Numbered from the stretch's first letter, positions 43,863 through 52,833 are shown. The stretch: DNA of 64,000 bases from JAMXLO01 sp963812075 (GCA_963812075.1 CAWETN010000007.1:744001-808000); one strand, 5' to 3'. Program-made: numbers and translations. The notes: generated from the sequence alone by a model not told the origin.

Positions 43863-46067
43863 ATGAACGCCGAAAGCAAGTGCCCGATGGGCGGCAGGGT
43901 CAGCAGGGAGGCCATGATCCGGAGCATGTCGAACCAGCTCTGGTGGCCGAACCGGCTGGATCTGCCGATTCTCCATCAGAACTCCCCCCAGGCCGACCCG
44001 ATGGGACCCGGCTTCAATTACGCCGAGGCGTTCAAGAGCCTCGATCTGAAGGCCGTGAAGGCCGACATATTCGCCCTGATGACCACGTCGCAGGACTGGT
44101 GGCCGGCCGACTATGGCCACTACGGGCCGCTGTTCATCCGCATGGCGTGGCACAGCGCGGGCACCTACCGCATCAGCGACGGTCGCGGCGGCGGCGGCAC
44201 GGGCACGCAGCGGTTCGCGCCGCTCAACAGCTGGCCGGACAATGCGAACCTCGACAAGGCGCGCCTGCTGCTCTGGCCGATCAAGCAGAAGTATGGCCGG
44301 AAGCTCTCCTGGGGTGACCTGATGATCCTGGCGGGGAACTGCGCACTCGAATCGATGGGGTTCAGGACCGCCGGTTTTGCGGGCGGGCGCATCGATGTCT
44401 GGGAGCCGCAGGACGACATCTACTGGGGCTCCGAGGGCAAATGGCTGGCGGATGAGCGGTACAGTGGCGACAGGTCGCTGGAGAACCCGCTCGCCGCGGT
44501 GCAGATGGGCCTGATCTACGTCAACCCGGAGGGTCCGAACGGCCGGCCGGACCCGCTCGCTGCAGCGCGCGACATCCGCGAGACGTTCGCCCGCATGGCG
44601 ATGGACGACGAGGAGACGGTGGCGCTGATCGCCGGCGGACACACGTTCGGCAAGACCCACGGCGCCGCCGACCCGGCGCGCTATGTCGGTCCGGAACCCG
44701 AGGGCGCCGTCATCGAACAGCAGGGCCTCGGCTGGAGCAACAGCTTCGGCACCGGAAGCGGCGAGGACACGATCACCAGCGGGCTCGAAGGGGCGTGGAC
44801 CAAGAACCCGGTGAAGTGGGACAACGGCTTCTTCGACAACCTGTTCGGCTATGAGTGGGAGCTGACCAAGAGCCCGGCAGGCGCCTGGCAGTGGACGCCG
44901 AAGGATGCCGATGCGGCGGGCACCGTGCCCGACGCGCACGATCCGTCGAAGCGGCACGCGCCGATGATGCTGACGACCGACCTCGCGCTGCGCATGGACC
45001 CGATCTACGCGCCGATTTCGCGGCGCTTCCACGAGAATCCGGAGCAGTTCGCGCACGCCTTCGCCGAGGCATGGTACAAGCTGACGCACCGCGACATGGG
45101 CCCGGTCTCCCGCTATCTCGGCCCGGAGGTTCCGGCCGAGCCACGCATCTGGCAGGACCCGGTTCCCGCCGTCGAACATGCGCTGATCGATGACGCGGAC
45201 ATCGCGGCGCTGAAGGCCACGATCCTCGCCTCCGGGCTGTCGGTCGCACGGCTGGTGAAGACCGCGTGGGCGTCGGCGGCGACGTTCCGCGGCTCGGACA
45301 AGCGCGGCGGCGCCAACGGGGCGCGCATTCGCCTGGCGCCGCAGAAGGATTGGGCCGTCAACGAACCGACCGAGTTGAAGGCTGCGCTGGCAAAGCTGGA
45401 AAAGATCCGGCAGGCGTTCAACGCCGAACAGTTCGGCAGCAAGCTCGTGTCGCTTGCCGACCTGATCGTTCTGGGTGGCTGCGCCGCGGTCGAGCAGGCG
45501 GCGAAGAACGCCGGCCATATCGTCCAGGTGCCGTTCACCCCGGGGCGCACCGACGCGTCGCAGGAGCAGACCGATACCCATTCCTTCGCCGTGCTCGAAC
45601 CCAAAGTGGATGCGTTCCGCAACTACCTGAGCGGCGAGCATCGTCGATCGCCGGAAGAGATGCTGGTCGATCAGGCACAGCTCCTGACGCTGACGGCGCC
45701 CGAGATGACGGCGCTGATCGGCGGCATGCGCGTGCTGGGGGCGAACTTCGGCGGGTCCAGTCTCGGCGTCTTCACCGATCGGCCAGAGGTGTTGAGCAAC
45801 GACTTCTTCGTGAGCCTGCTCAGGACGGGTCCCAGCATGAAGTGGGAGGCGTCCGCTGACGCCGAGGGCGTGTTCGTGGCGCGCGATCGGGCGACCGGCG
45901 AGAGGAAGTGGGCCGGCACGCGGGTGGACCTGATCTTCGGTTCGAACTCGCAGCTGCGCGCGCTGGCGGAGGCCTACGCGGCCGATGATGCGGGGCGGGC
46001 CTTCGTGGACGCGTTCGTCGCGGCCTGGAGCAAGGTGATGCACCTCGACCGCTTCGACCTCGCCTGA
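43863..46067 (+). CDS. katG: catalase-peroxidase
   Basis: A 734-residue bifunctional heme enzyme. The distal site is RMAWHSAGTYR; the Trp of that motif, the Tyr of GLIYVNPEGPNG and the Met of ARMAMDDEET form the Met-Tyr-Trp adduct needed for catalase activity. The proximal His is in AGGHTFGKTHGA. It breaks down hydrogen peroxide and oxidises phenolic donors. ATG 43863 follows a GGAGGC site; the frame is open upstream to 43782 but without support. The C-terminal peroxidase-like domain is complete. A hairpin follows the stop. Confidence 0.96.
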   Translation: MNAESKCPMGGRVSREAMIRSMSNQLWWPNRLDLPILHQNSPQADPMGPGFNYAEAFKSLDLKAVKADIFALMTTSQDWWPADYGHYGPLFIRMAWHSAGTYRISDGRGGGGTGTQRFAPLNSWPDNANLDKARLLLWPIKQKYGRKLSWGDLMILAGNCALESMGFRTAGFAGGRIDVWEPQDDIYWGSEGKWLADERYSGDRSLENPLAAVQMGLIYVNPEGPNGRPDPLAAARDIRETFARMAMDDEETVALIAGGHTFGKTHGAADPARYVGPEPEGAVIEQQGLGWSNSFGTGSGEDTITSGLEGAWTKNPVKWDNGFFDNLFGYEWELTKSPAGAWQWTPKDADAAGTVPDAHDPSKRHAPMMLTTDLALRMDPIYAPISRRFHENPEQFAHAFAEAWYKLTHRDMGPVSRYLGPEVPAEPRIWQDPVPAVEHALIDDADIAALKATILASGLSVARLVKTAWASAATFRGSDKRGGANGARIRLAPQKDWAVNEPTELKAALAKLEKIRQAFNAEQFGSKLVSLADLIVLGGCAAVEQAAKNAGHIVQVPFTPGRTDASQEQTDTHSFAVLEPKVDAFRNYLSGEHRRSPEEMLVDQAQLLTLTAPEMTALIGGMRVLGANFGGSSLGVFTDRPEVLSNDFFVSLLRTGPSMKWEASADAEGVFVARDRATGERKWAGTRVDLIFGSNSQLRALAEAYAADDAGRAFVDAFVAAWSKVMHLDRFDLA

Positions 46068-46079
46068 TTGCGGTTGGCG

Positions 46080-46106
46080 GGTCCCCGGCGGGTCGGGCCG
46101 GGGACC
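46080..46106. terminator. 10-bp stem hairpin after katG
   Basis: GGTCCCCGGC (46080-46089) pairs perfectly with GCCGGGGACC (46097-46106) over a 7-base loop, 12 bp past the katG stop. No T-tract follows. It probably ends or stabilises the katG message. Confidence 0.55.
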
Positions 46107-46203
46107 TGCCCCGTGACTGGTCCTGCATGGGTCTCGCGGGCGTCTCATTGCCCGTCTGGTGGGACGGGTGAGCTGCATCTGACTGTGCTGTTGGCAGTGG
46201 CGC

Positions 46204-46325
46204 TTTTCACCACGAAGGACGATCGAGGGCACCACGGAGAAGAAGGTGGTTGGCGTTTCGCGCCGCCTGGCGCGCTGGCCTGCGCGCGAGCGCATTCGAA
46301 AATCTCCGTGCTGCTCTGCACAGAC
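46204..46325. repeat. imperfect inverted repeat of CACGGAGA type
   Basis: CACCACGAAGGACGATCGAGG and CACCACGGAGAAGA on the left face CTCCGTGCTGCTCTGCACAG on the right; CACGGAGA (46233-46240) pairs with TCTCCGTG (46303-46310). The wording is close to a CACGAAGG/CACGGAG element I know from many genomes, and in style it matches the CGCAGA elements at 51.6 and 51.8 kb. It fills the gap between katG and the next gene. Confidence 0.5.
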
Positions 46326-46352
46326 CTGGAGAAATGCTGCCCCCACAGCCGG

Positions 46353-47063
46353 TCAAACGGCGGCGAGTCCGGCCTGCCTGTCGAGTTCCAACAGAACCGG
46401 GCTGGTTCCGCTGACGATGGCCCGCACCAGCTCAGGCGCAGGCGGGCCGAAGCTACAGGGTTCCGGCAGGTGGCCCAGCGAGCGGATCAGCTTCGCCCGC
46501 TGAGGGTAGGTGACGGCAAACAGTTCGGCCTCGGTCAGGCTGTTGCCCGTGTCATCGCGCGCCGGTTCCGGCGTGGGCGCTGAGGGCGGCGGCTGCGGCG
46601 CGGCTTCGCCGATGGCTTCGGCCATCTGCCTGGCCACCGCATGCTCGGTCCAGGCGTCCTGGTTGCAGGCGCCTGCGTCGGCCTCCCGCTTGCGCCGTGC
46701 CGCCTGGATGCGCGCGAGCAGCGCCCGCGCGGCGTTGGCCTGGCGCATCATGCTGACGGACTGCGCATTGCACTTGAGGACCGCGGCGAGATCGCCCGCG
46801 TGCCGGCGCGCCAGGCGCAGGCATTCGGTAGCCTGGGCATCGGCAGAGACGCTGCGAACGGCAATGCGGGCCTCTTCGGCATTGGCGGGCAGCATGGAGG
46901 CTACGTCGGCGATGGCCGCGCGGTCGCGGTGGACGCGCGCCTCCGGCGTCTCGTCGGCGGGCAGCGGGAGGCTGGATCGGAGGTCGTGGACGATCTGCCA
47001 GTACGTGCTGCGAGGGAGCAGGAGGCTGAGGTCGGGCTGCTCAGGCAGGGGCGCGGGGTCCAT
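46353..47063 (-). CDS. hypothetical protein (probably lineage-restricted)
   Basis: A 236-residue soluble protein of no known function. It opens with a Pro-rich stretch and LPRSTYWQIVHDLRSSLPLP, has RVHRDRAAIADVASMLPANA in the first third and ends with TYPQRAKLIRSLGHLPEPCS. The middle is helical with a basic AARRKREADAG patch and a Pro/Ala linker. Similar proteins are familiar to me from Acetobacteraceae, often in several copies per genome, which supports the taxonomic guess. No signal peptide, membrane helix or catalytic motif is seen. Confidence 0.65.
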   Translation of the reverse strand: MDPAPLPEQPDLSLLLPRSTYWQIVHDLRSSLPLPADETPEARVHRDRAAIADVASMLPANAEEARIAVRSVSADAQATECLRLARRHAGDLAAVLKCNAQSVSMMRQANAARALLARIQAARRKREADAGACNQDAWTEHAVARQMAEAIGEAAPQPPPSAPTPEPARDDTGNSLTEAELFAVTYPQRAKLIRSLGHLPEPCSFGPPAPELVRAIVSGTSPVLLELDRQAGLAAV

Positions 47064-47245
47064 GCTGGGGGAATATATTGGTTAGTATGGATGGTGGCAA
47101 GAGTTAGTTACATTGCCGCCGCGGGCCGGAATGGCGCCTTGCGGACAGAGAGCGTGTCGGGGCGGACGCTGACCGGCTCTGCGCCCAATCTCGGTCCCCG
47201 GCCATTGGCGCCCTGCGCCTCAACCATCGAAAAATCTCCGGGACG

Positions 47246-47953
47246 ATGTCGATCTCCGAAAACTCCTCGGTGCTGGAGGTCATCTACCTCATCTTCAATG
47301 AAGGCTATGCCGCCACGGCCGGCGAGGACCTTGTTCGGCCGAGCCTGTGCCTGGAGGCGCAACGGCTGGGCCGCATTCTGGCGGGGCTGATGCCCGAGGA
47401 CGCCGAAATGTTCGGCCTGCTGGCCCTGATGGAAATCCAGGCATCGCGTGTGCCGGCACGTATCGGGCCAGACGGCGCCCTCGTACCGCTGACCGAGCAG
47501 AATCGCGCACGTTGGGACCAACTGCTGATCCGCCGAGGCCTGGACGCGCTGGCTCGGGCCGAAGCGCTCGGGGGCGATGGGCCCTATGCCCTGCAAGCCG
47601 CACTGGCAGCCTGCCATGCGCGTGCGCGCAGCCCGGCCGACACCGACTGGCCCCGCATCGCCGCACTCTATGACCGGCTGCGAGCAGCGATGCCGTCGCC
47701 GGTAGTCGATCTCAATCGAGCGATCGCCCACAGCATGGCCTTCGGGCCCGAAGCCGGCCTGCGGCTGATAGACGAGATTGCCGACGCTGACGCCCTGCGC
47801 AATTACGCACCATTCCCGGCTGCGAGGGGCGACTTTCTTTTTCGGGCAGGCCGATTGGCCGAGGCCCGCTCCGAATTCGAGGCTGCGAGCAAGCTCACCC
47901 GCAACGCGCGGGAAAGGGACTTTCTACTTGCCCGTGCAGGCGCCTGCGATTGA
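47246..47953 (+). pseudogene. 5'-truncated SigJ-like ECF sigma factor (DUF6596 C-terminal part only)
   Basis: The 235-residue frame matches only the C-terminal half of the large ECF sigma factors of about 410-420 residues: SSVLEVIYLIFNEGYAATAG, RPSLCLEAQRLGRILAGLMP, YALQAALAACHARARSPADT, and VDLNRAIAHSMAFGPEAGLR. The sigma-2 and sigma-4 DNA-binding regions, about 185 residues, are absent, and there is no room for them before the divergent gene at 47063. It cannot act as a sigma factor. Loss by deletion is more likely than error because no fragments are present in other frames. It may be a decayed gene or a reused TPR-like domain. Confidence 0.65.
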
Positions 47954-48066
47954 CAATATCTCTGTGCCGGAAGCGCCCCTCGGCGACATAAAAAGCCGCC
48001 GGCCCGTTCACGACCCAAGTCGGGCGCTCGCGATCCGATCAACCATTCGCCGAAGCCGACATTCGA

Positions 48067-48858
48067 TCAGATCGATCGGAGCAGGTTTCCGTAGCCGTCG
48101 ACCGGCGTGCGAACGCCGGATAGGCGGAGGCAATGCCACAGGCTGGCTTGATTCGCCGAAACGACGGGACGTCGCAGGTCGCGTTCCAGCGCATCGAGAA
48201 TACCCACGCAGCGAAACCCCGTGCCGGCGATCAGGACGCCATCCGCCTCCTGCGGGCAGGCCACCCGCACCTGCTGGTACAGCGGTTCGATCGCTTGCTC
48301 GATCCCCATACCCTGCCGATACAGCTCGCCAGGTGGCACGTCGCGCCATTTCCGGCCGGGATCGTAACGCAGATGTCCCACCGGCTCGGTCCCGCGTGCG
48401 CACCAGTCCCGAACACCCGCCGCCACCGTGCTGTCGTCGAACCAGGGCGGAAATACCAGGAATGGATGCTTCACGCCGCTCGCCCGCAGCGCCGCCGCAC
48501 AGTCCAGCCCGTTGGTGGTCACCACCACCCCCCCGCCGAGTTCCCGCGACAGCGTTTCCACTACCGCCGCATCCCACTGTGGCCCGCCCAGGATGCTGCT
48601 GGAGCTATGGCCAACCACGACCGCCGACAGGCACATCGGTGCGAACTGCCGGCAGCCGCGCAGCAGGTCATCTTCCAACTCCACTCCGCTGCGGTCGTCA
48701 CGCCAGCGCGCCCAGGGCGCCCGGGCGGTTACTCGTGCAGCGTGCACCGACACATCCGGCGGGACCATCGCCCACCACTCGGCCTCGGGCACGACTTCAC
48801 TGCCGACGATGAACATGCCGATACGAGCTTGCCAGCCCCAGTTGTCTCTCTGTGTCAT
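48067..48858 (-). CDS. Asp/Glu racemase-fold protein (maleate isomerase/arylmalonate decarboxylase-like)
   Basis: A 263-residue protein: NWGWQARIGMFIVGSEVVPE at the start and RRPVVSANQASLWHCLRLSG at the end match maleate cis-trans isomerases and arylmalonate decarboxylases. The usual YGC-type first cysteine is replaced by His (VVVGHSSSS), and the second cysteine position reads Gly (AGTGFRC), with a Cys five residues later. The reaction may therefore differ from the family model. It is in a set with HpcH/HpaI aldolases and a SnoaL protein. ATG 48858 is chosen by homology. Confidence 0.75.
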   Translation of the reverse strand: MTQRDNWGWQARIGMFIVGSEVVPEAEWWAMVPPDVSVHAARVTARAPWARWRDDRSGVELEDDLLRGCRQFAPMCLSAVVVGHSSSSILGGPQWDAAVVETLSRELGGGVVVTTNGLDCAAALRASGVKHPFLVFPPWFDDSTVAAGVRDWCARGTEPVGHLRYDPGRKWRDVPPGELYRQGMGIEQAIEPLYQQVRVACPQEADGVLIAGTGFRCVGILDALERDLRRPVVSANQASLWHCLRLSGVRTPVDGYGNLLRSI

Positions 48859-48972
48859 GGCTTTTCCCGAAGGCGGTTGTCCGGCTGTTTGCCAGACCGC
48901 CCGCATCGACGTTGTTAGGGCCCGCCGCCCAATAAGTGAATCGAGCGGGGTCCGGCTCACGCCCCGTCGCAC

Positions 48973-49740
48973 TTATCCTGCAATGGACCCTGAGCGCTCG
49001 ATCCCGGCCAGGGCGTTCTGGATCCCGGCCGTCGCCCAGGGGCCCCATGGCATGGTGAAGAACTTGAACCCCTTCTGGACGAAGAAGTTCGGGTCCATCC
49101 CGGGCGGGATGAAATACATCCCCGCGGCAATGCCGTGTTTTGCTGCCGTTGCCGCGATTTTATCGAGCGCTCGCTGATAAATGTCGCACTGGTAGTCGAG
49201 CGGCACCCCCAGCTCGATCGAAAGATCGGACGGGCCGATCAGCAGGACGTCGACGCCCGGGACCGAGGCGATGGCATCGAGATTCTCCAGCGACTGGTTG
49301 GTCTCGATCATCGGCACGATGACCAGCTCGTTGTTCACGGCATCCATGTAGTCGCGGTAATTCTTGAACTCGCCCCACTCGCCGCGCACGCCGGCGTTGC
49401 TGCGGTTGCCCGCGGGAAAATAGTGGCAGGCGCGCACCATCGCCTCCGCCTCCGCGCGGGTGTTGATCATCGGTGCAATGATGCCACGCGCGCCCGCGTC
49501 AAGCGCGAAGCAGATCTGATACGCCTCGTTGGCGGCGACGCGCACGACAGGCGCCGCCTGCTTGCCGCGCATCGCCTGGATCGACGGCTGCAGCTGCTTG
49601 ATCTCCCAGGGGGAGTGCTGGGTGTCGAACAGCAGGAAGTCGTACCCGGCGTCGGCCAGTACCGACACGTCGACGTTCGGTGCCCCGGCCGTCCCGACGA
49701 CGGTCCTGCCTGACTTGATGGAGTCCTTGATGGCGTTCAT
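48973..49740 (-). CDS. HpcH/HpaI aldolase family protein
   Basis: A 255-residue class II aldolase: DAGYDFLLFDTQHSPWEIKQ, ARGIIAPMINTRAEAEAMVR, VPMIETNQSLENLDAIASVP (metal-ligand Glu) and DVLLIGPSDLSIELGVP (metal-ligand Asp). The family cleaves 2-keto-3-deoxy or 4-hydroxy-2-oxo acids to pyruvate plus an aldehyde. The common DxEH motif reads DTQH here. ATG 49740 has GGGAGGAA about 13 bases upstream. Its stop is 114 bp from the start of the racemase-fold gene on the same strand; the second HpcH gene is at 50819. Confidence 0.87.
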   Translation of the reverse strand: MNAIKDSIKSGRTVVGTAGAPNVDVSVLADAGYDFLLFDTQHSPWEIKQLQPSIQAMRGKQAAPVVRVAANEAYQICFALDAGARGIIAPMINTRAEAEAMVRACHYFPAGNRSNAGVRGEWGEFKNYRDYMDAVNNELVIVPMIETNQSLENLDAIASVPGVDVLLIGPSDLSIELGVPLDYQCDIYQRALDKIAATAAKHGIAAGMYFIPPGMDPNFFVQKGFKFFTMPWGPWATAGIQNALAGIERSGSIAG

Positions 49741-50123
49741 CTGGCGTCGATTCCTCCCACAGCAGCTTTCGCGCCCGTTCAACCGACCAACGGTGACGGG
49801 CGCGCGGCGCACGCCATTATCACACATTGGCGAAGCGGCGCAGCCCACGAGTCATCCCGACCAGAGTCGCCTCATCGAGGGTCAGTGTCAGCCATTCAGC
49901 ATTGCGCATCCGAAGCTGTCCGTCCGCGTCCCATCCAAGGCCGTCTGCAGGGCAACATCGGCGAACGTCGGCTTTGAGGGCGCCAGCCGATGGCGGACCA
50001 GGCCGCGGCGCCACCAACATCCTTGTGCGCGCTGCATAAGGGCGTTCCGCCCCAAGGACCGATCCGACCATCGCTTGACTGCGCGCACAGTGCAATGGAT
50101 CGTCGCAGTCGCGAGGAAATGCC
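49741..50123. other. 383-bp intergenic stretch without a supported gene
   Basis: This gap between the divergent HpcH/HpaI and SnoaL genes holds only short frames lacking family similarity. The one on the minus strand ending near 49820 (GMTRGLRRFANV) looks protein-like for about 30 codons but has no supported start. No tRNA or strong hairpin was seen. Promoters for both genes must lie here. Confidence 0.5.
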
Positions 50124-50618
50124 ATGGCTGGCCACGACCGCGAGGCTCATCTGACACGGCTCGAACATATCGAGCGCCGGCTGCAGGCGCTGGAGGATAC
50201 GGAGGCGATCCGCAATCTCAAGTCGCGTTACGCAGCCTTGTGCGACGACAATTACAACGCCGATGGGATCGCCGCGCTGTTCACCGAGGACGCGATCTGG
50301 GACAGCCCGGGCCTGGGCCGGTTCGAGGGCCGCGAAGCCATCCGGGAGTTCTTCCGCCGCGCCGCGGGCATCTTCTCGTTCGCCATCCACTACAGTCTGA
50401 ACGGTCAGATCCATGTGGACGGCGATACGGCCGGGGCGCAGTGGTACCTGTTCATGCCGTGCACGCTGGCGGACGGAAATCGCGCGATGTGGCGCGCCAG
50501 CATCGACCATGAGCGCTACCGGCGCACGGATGGCGGCTGGCTGTTCGCAGAGAAGCGTTCGGAGCCGCTGATGAATGTCCCGTTCGAGGATGGCTGGGCG
50601 CGCCGGCGCTTCGTCTGA
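50124..50618 (+). CDS. SnoaL-like (NTF2-fold) protein
   Basis: A 164-residue cone-shaped NTF2-like protein: EAIRNLKSRYAALCDDNYNA, GIAALFTEDAIWDSPGLGRF and GREAIREFFRRAAG at the N-terminus, then DGGWLFAEKRSEPLMNVPFE. Members act as cyclases, dehydratases or isomerases on small ring compounds. GAGGAA lies just upstream of ATG 50124. It lies between two HpcH/HpaI aldolase genes and could act on a shared intermediate. Confidence 0.83.
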   Translation: MAGHDREAHLTRLEHIERRLQALEDTEAIRNLKSRYAALCDDNYNADGIAALFTEDAIWDSPGLGRFEGREAIREFFRRAAGIFSFAIHYSLNGQIHVDGDTAGAQWYLFMPCTLADGNRAMWRASIDHERYRRTDGGWLFAEKRSEPLMNVPFEDGWARRRFV

Positions 50619-50818
50619 GCCAGGGCAACGCCTTGCCGGACGGTTCAAGCCTGCGCCACGCTTGCCGCCACACGCTGGCCCGCAGCGCTGGGGAACTCGC
50701 CGGGCAGCGCAGCGCCGGCCGAACGCGCCGTTGATGGTGCACCGGCCATGCGGCAGCCGGTGACTTCTGATCGGATTCCCGCTCAGATCGCAGTCACAGC
50801 GCACATGAGGAACATCCA

Positions 50819-51541
50819 ATGAAGCAGCCCAACCGAGTCAAGTCTGCCATGCGTGCCGGCCGCAAGGCGTATGGCTACAACCTTTCGTTCCCTTCCCCGT
50901 GGGTCATCGACATCTTGGGCAAGCTCGACTTCGATTTCGTCTTCATCGACGGCGAGCATGGGCCGTTCGGACTCGATCAACTCGAAGATCTCTGCAGGAC
51001 CGCCGAACGCTACGACCTGACGACGATCGCCAGGGTGCCCGACATCGGCTCATCCACCATCCTGCGCTATCTCGATCGCGGGATCATGGGCATATTGGGT
51101 CCGCACATTGCCACCGAGGCGGATGCCCGCCAGCTCGTGCGGGCGTGCTATTTCGGCCCGCTCGGCGAGCGGTCGTTCGGGGCCAACCGGGGTACCGACT
51201 ACAACGCGGGTATCCCCGACAAGGCGGCGTACTACCGCGCGGCGAACGAGCAGATGCTGGTGGTCGCGCTGCTGGAGGATGTCGCCGTACTGGACAACCT
51301 GGAGGCTATTATGTCGGTGCCGGGCATCGACCTTTACAGCATTGGTCCGAACGATTTCGCCCAGAGCCTTGGCTATCCCGGTCAGCCGGACCATCCGGAG
51401 GTCGTCAAGACGATGCGCGACCTCACGCATCGCATCCAACAGGCTGGCCGCACGATGCAAGGGGACGTGATGCAAGGGGCGTGGGTCAGCGACATGCTGC
51501 TCGAGGCGGGTCGTCGCATCATTCCTGCACAGCAGGGATAG
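50819..51541 (+). CDS. HpcH/HpaI aldolase family protein
   Basis: A 240-residue aldolase: DFDFVFIDGEHGPFGLDQLE (with the canonical DGEH), LGPHIATEADARQLVRACYF, VVALLEDVAVLDNLEAIMSV (metal-ligand Glu) and YSIGPNDFAQSLGYPGQP (metal-ligand Asp). It would cleave a hydroxy-keto acid. It shares only the family with the copy at 48973. GAGGAA lies six bases before ATG 50819. The palindromic repeats at 51.6-51.9 kb follow. Confidence 0.87.
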   Translation: MKQPNRVKSAMRAGRKAYGYNLSFPSPWVIDILGKLDFDFVFIDGEHGPFGLDQLEDLCRTAERYDLTTIARVPDIGSSTILRYLDRGIMGILGPHIATEADARQLVRACYFGPLGERSFGANRGTDYNAGIPDKAAYYRAANEQMLVVALLEDVAVLDNLEAIMSVPGIDLYSIGPNDFAQSLGYPGQPDHPEVVKTMRDLTHRIQQAGRTMQGDVMQGAWVSDMLLEAGRRIIPAQQG

Positions 51542-51595
51542 GGTCCAGGCCCACGTTCTCCAGCTGTAGAGGTGGACAACAAGTAGGAAATCAAA

Positions 51596-51689
51596 AACGC
51601 AGATCAGGGCAGATTCACGCCGAACACGCAGATACGATTGATTCAGTCCTGATCTGCGTGTTTTGCGTGCATCCTGTTGTATCTGCGTT
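51596..51689. repeat. nested inverted repeat of CGCAGAT type
   Basis: AACGCAGAT (51596-51604) pairs with ATCTGCGTT (51681-51689), and inside it AACACGCAGAT (51623-51633) pairs perfectly with ATCTGCGTGTT (51652-51662). The two stems are nested, giving a long branched hairpin in the 484-bp gap between the second HpcH gene and the SDR gene. No frame crosses it convincingly. Confidence 0.7.
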
Positions 51690-51819
51690 CATTGCTTCTT
51701 CGGGAACGCTGGCGCAGGTGCTTGTTTCTGACCTGGTTTTACGCGCGCCACCAGTGGGATCGCTCAAGCAGGCAGCTGTGCGTCCCTGCTCGGGCCGGCG
51801 CGGGCGCGAGTGGCTATTC

Positions 51820-51921
51820 GACGCAGAGTGCGCAGAGGTTCCGCAGAGGACGGAGAGATCATCGCGCTGCACCATCATTGGCGCTCGGCGGACTTCTGCG
51901 TGTCTCTGCGATCTCTGCGTT
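51820..51921. repeat. ladder-like inverted repeat of CGCAGAG type
   Basis: Three short stems stack in order: ACGCAGAG/CTCTGCGT, CGCAGAG/CTCTGCG and CGCAGA/TCTGCG. It belongs to the same type as the element at 51596-51689, separated by 130 bp, and is similar to a CGCAGAG-rich dispersed element seen in other genomes. It precedes the end of the SDR gene. Confidence 0.65.
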
Positions 51922-52025
51922 GACAGGCCACCCACCGGCGGCAAGGCCTTTGCCAAGGGTGCGCCGGATGCGAACGGTTCGCGTGATTGCCGTGGTGCGG
52001 CGCCGGCCGCGTGGAGGCTGCGCTC

Positions 52026-52823
52026 CTAGTCCCTGAACCGGGACGGGATGCCGGTCTGCGCCGTCAGCCCGCCATCGGCGACGAACGCCGCGCCGGTGAC
52101 GTAGGACGCCAGGTCCGAGGCAAGGAACAGCACGACATTCGCCATCTCCTCGGGCTGGCCGAAGCGTCCCATCGGGATGGCGGCGCGCGTCTGCTCGACG
52201 AAGCCGGGGATGCCGTAGGCGCGCTGCAGCAGCGGCGTGTCGATCGCGCCGGGGCAGATGCAGTTGCAGCGGATGCCGTACGGCGCGTACTCGATCGCGG
52301 TACCGCGAGTCAGGTTGACCACGCCGGCCTTCATCACGTTGTACGAGGTGATGCCGAAATCGGCGAACAGGCCGGAGATCGATGCGGTGTTGACGATGGC
52401 GCCGCCGCCCTGCTGGCGCATGATCGGCAGGGCGGCGCGCGTCGCCTGCATCACCGCGGTCAGTCCGACCTGGAGGGTGTAGTCCCACACCTCCTGGTCG
52501 GTATCGGCGACGCGTGCCAGACGCTTCTCGCGCAGTGCGGCCGGCACGCCGAAGGCGTTGTTGTGCAGCACGTCCAGCCGGCCGAATTCCCGCACCGCGC
52601 GCGCGATCATCGCGTCGATATCGGACGGGATCGCCATGTCGGCGGTGACCGCGATCGCGGTCCCGCCGGCGCCGGCGATCTCGGCGACGACCGCCGCGGC
52701 GCTCGTGCCGTCGACATCCGACACCACCACCTTGCCACCGCGCTGCGCGAAGCCCAGCGCGGTCGCGCGGCCGATGCCGGAGCCCGCGCCGGTGATCAGG
52801 CAGACCTTGCCGTCGAAGCGCAT
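52026..52823 (-). CDS. short-chain dehydrogenase/reductase
   Basis: A 265-residue classical SDR: VCLITGAGSGIGRATALGFA (NAD(P) motif), LDVLHNNAFGVPAAL, IVNTASISGLFADFGITSYN with the catalytic Ser and YNVMK, and CICPGAIDTPLLQ. It oxidises or reduces a hydroxyl/keto group. The terminal motif GAAFVADGGLTAQTG is standard. ATG 52823 starts the conserved region. It is 10 bp after the small monooxygenase-like gene on the same strand, so they are an operon. Confidence 0.9.
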   Translation of the reverse strand: MRFDGKVCLITGAGSGIGRATALGFAQRGGKVVVSDVDGTSAAAVVAEIAGAGGTAIAVTADMAIPSDIDAMIARAVREFGRLDVLHNNAFGVPAALREKRLARVADTDQEVWDYTLQVGLTAVMQATRAALPIMRQQGGGAIVNTASISGLFADFGITSYNVMKAGVVNLTRGTAIEYAPYGIRCNCICPGAIDTPLLQRAYGIPGFVEQTRAAIPMGRFGQPEEMANVVLFLASDLASYVTGAAFVADGGLTAQTGIPSRFRD

Positions 52824-52833
52824 TTTTCCCCCG

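Noticed and set aside
40499..43927. A 1142-codon minus-strand frame antisense to the thiamine-diphosphate gene
   Set aside because: Only its last part is ivd; the rest is the complement of the thiamine enzyme with no similarity.
43788..46346. An 852-codon frame antisense to katG
   Set aside because: katG on the other strand is unmistakable; the antisense frame is composition-driven.
49820..50125. A 101-codon minus-strand frame upstream of the SnoaL gene
   Set aside because: No supported start, no family, and it covers the probable promoters of two divergent genes.
51615..51956. Short frames crossing the CGCAGA repeats
   Set aside because: They read through palindromic repeat DNA, so their peptides are repeat artefacts.
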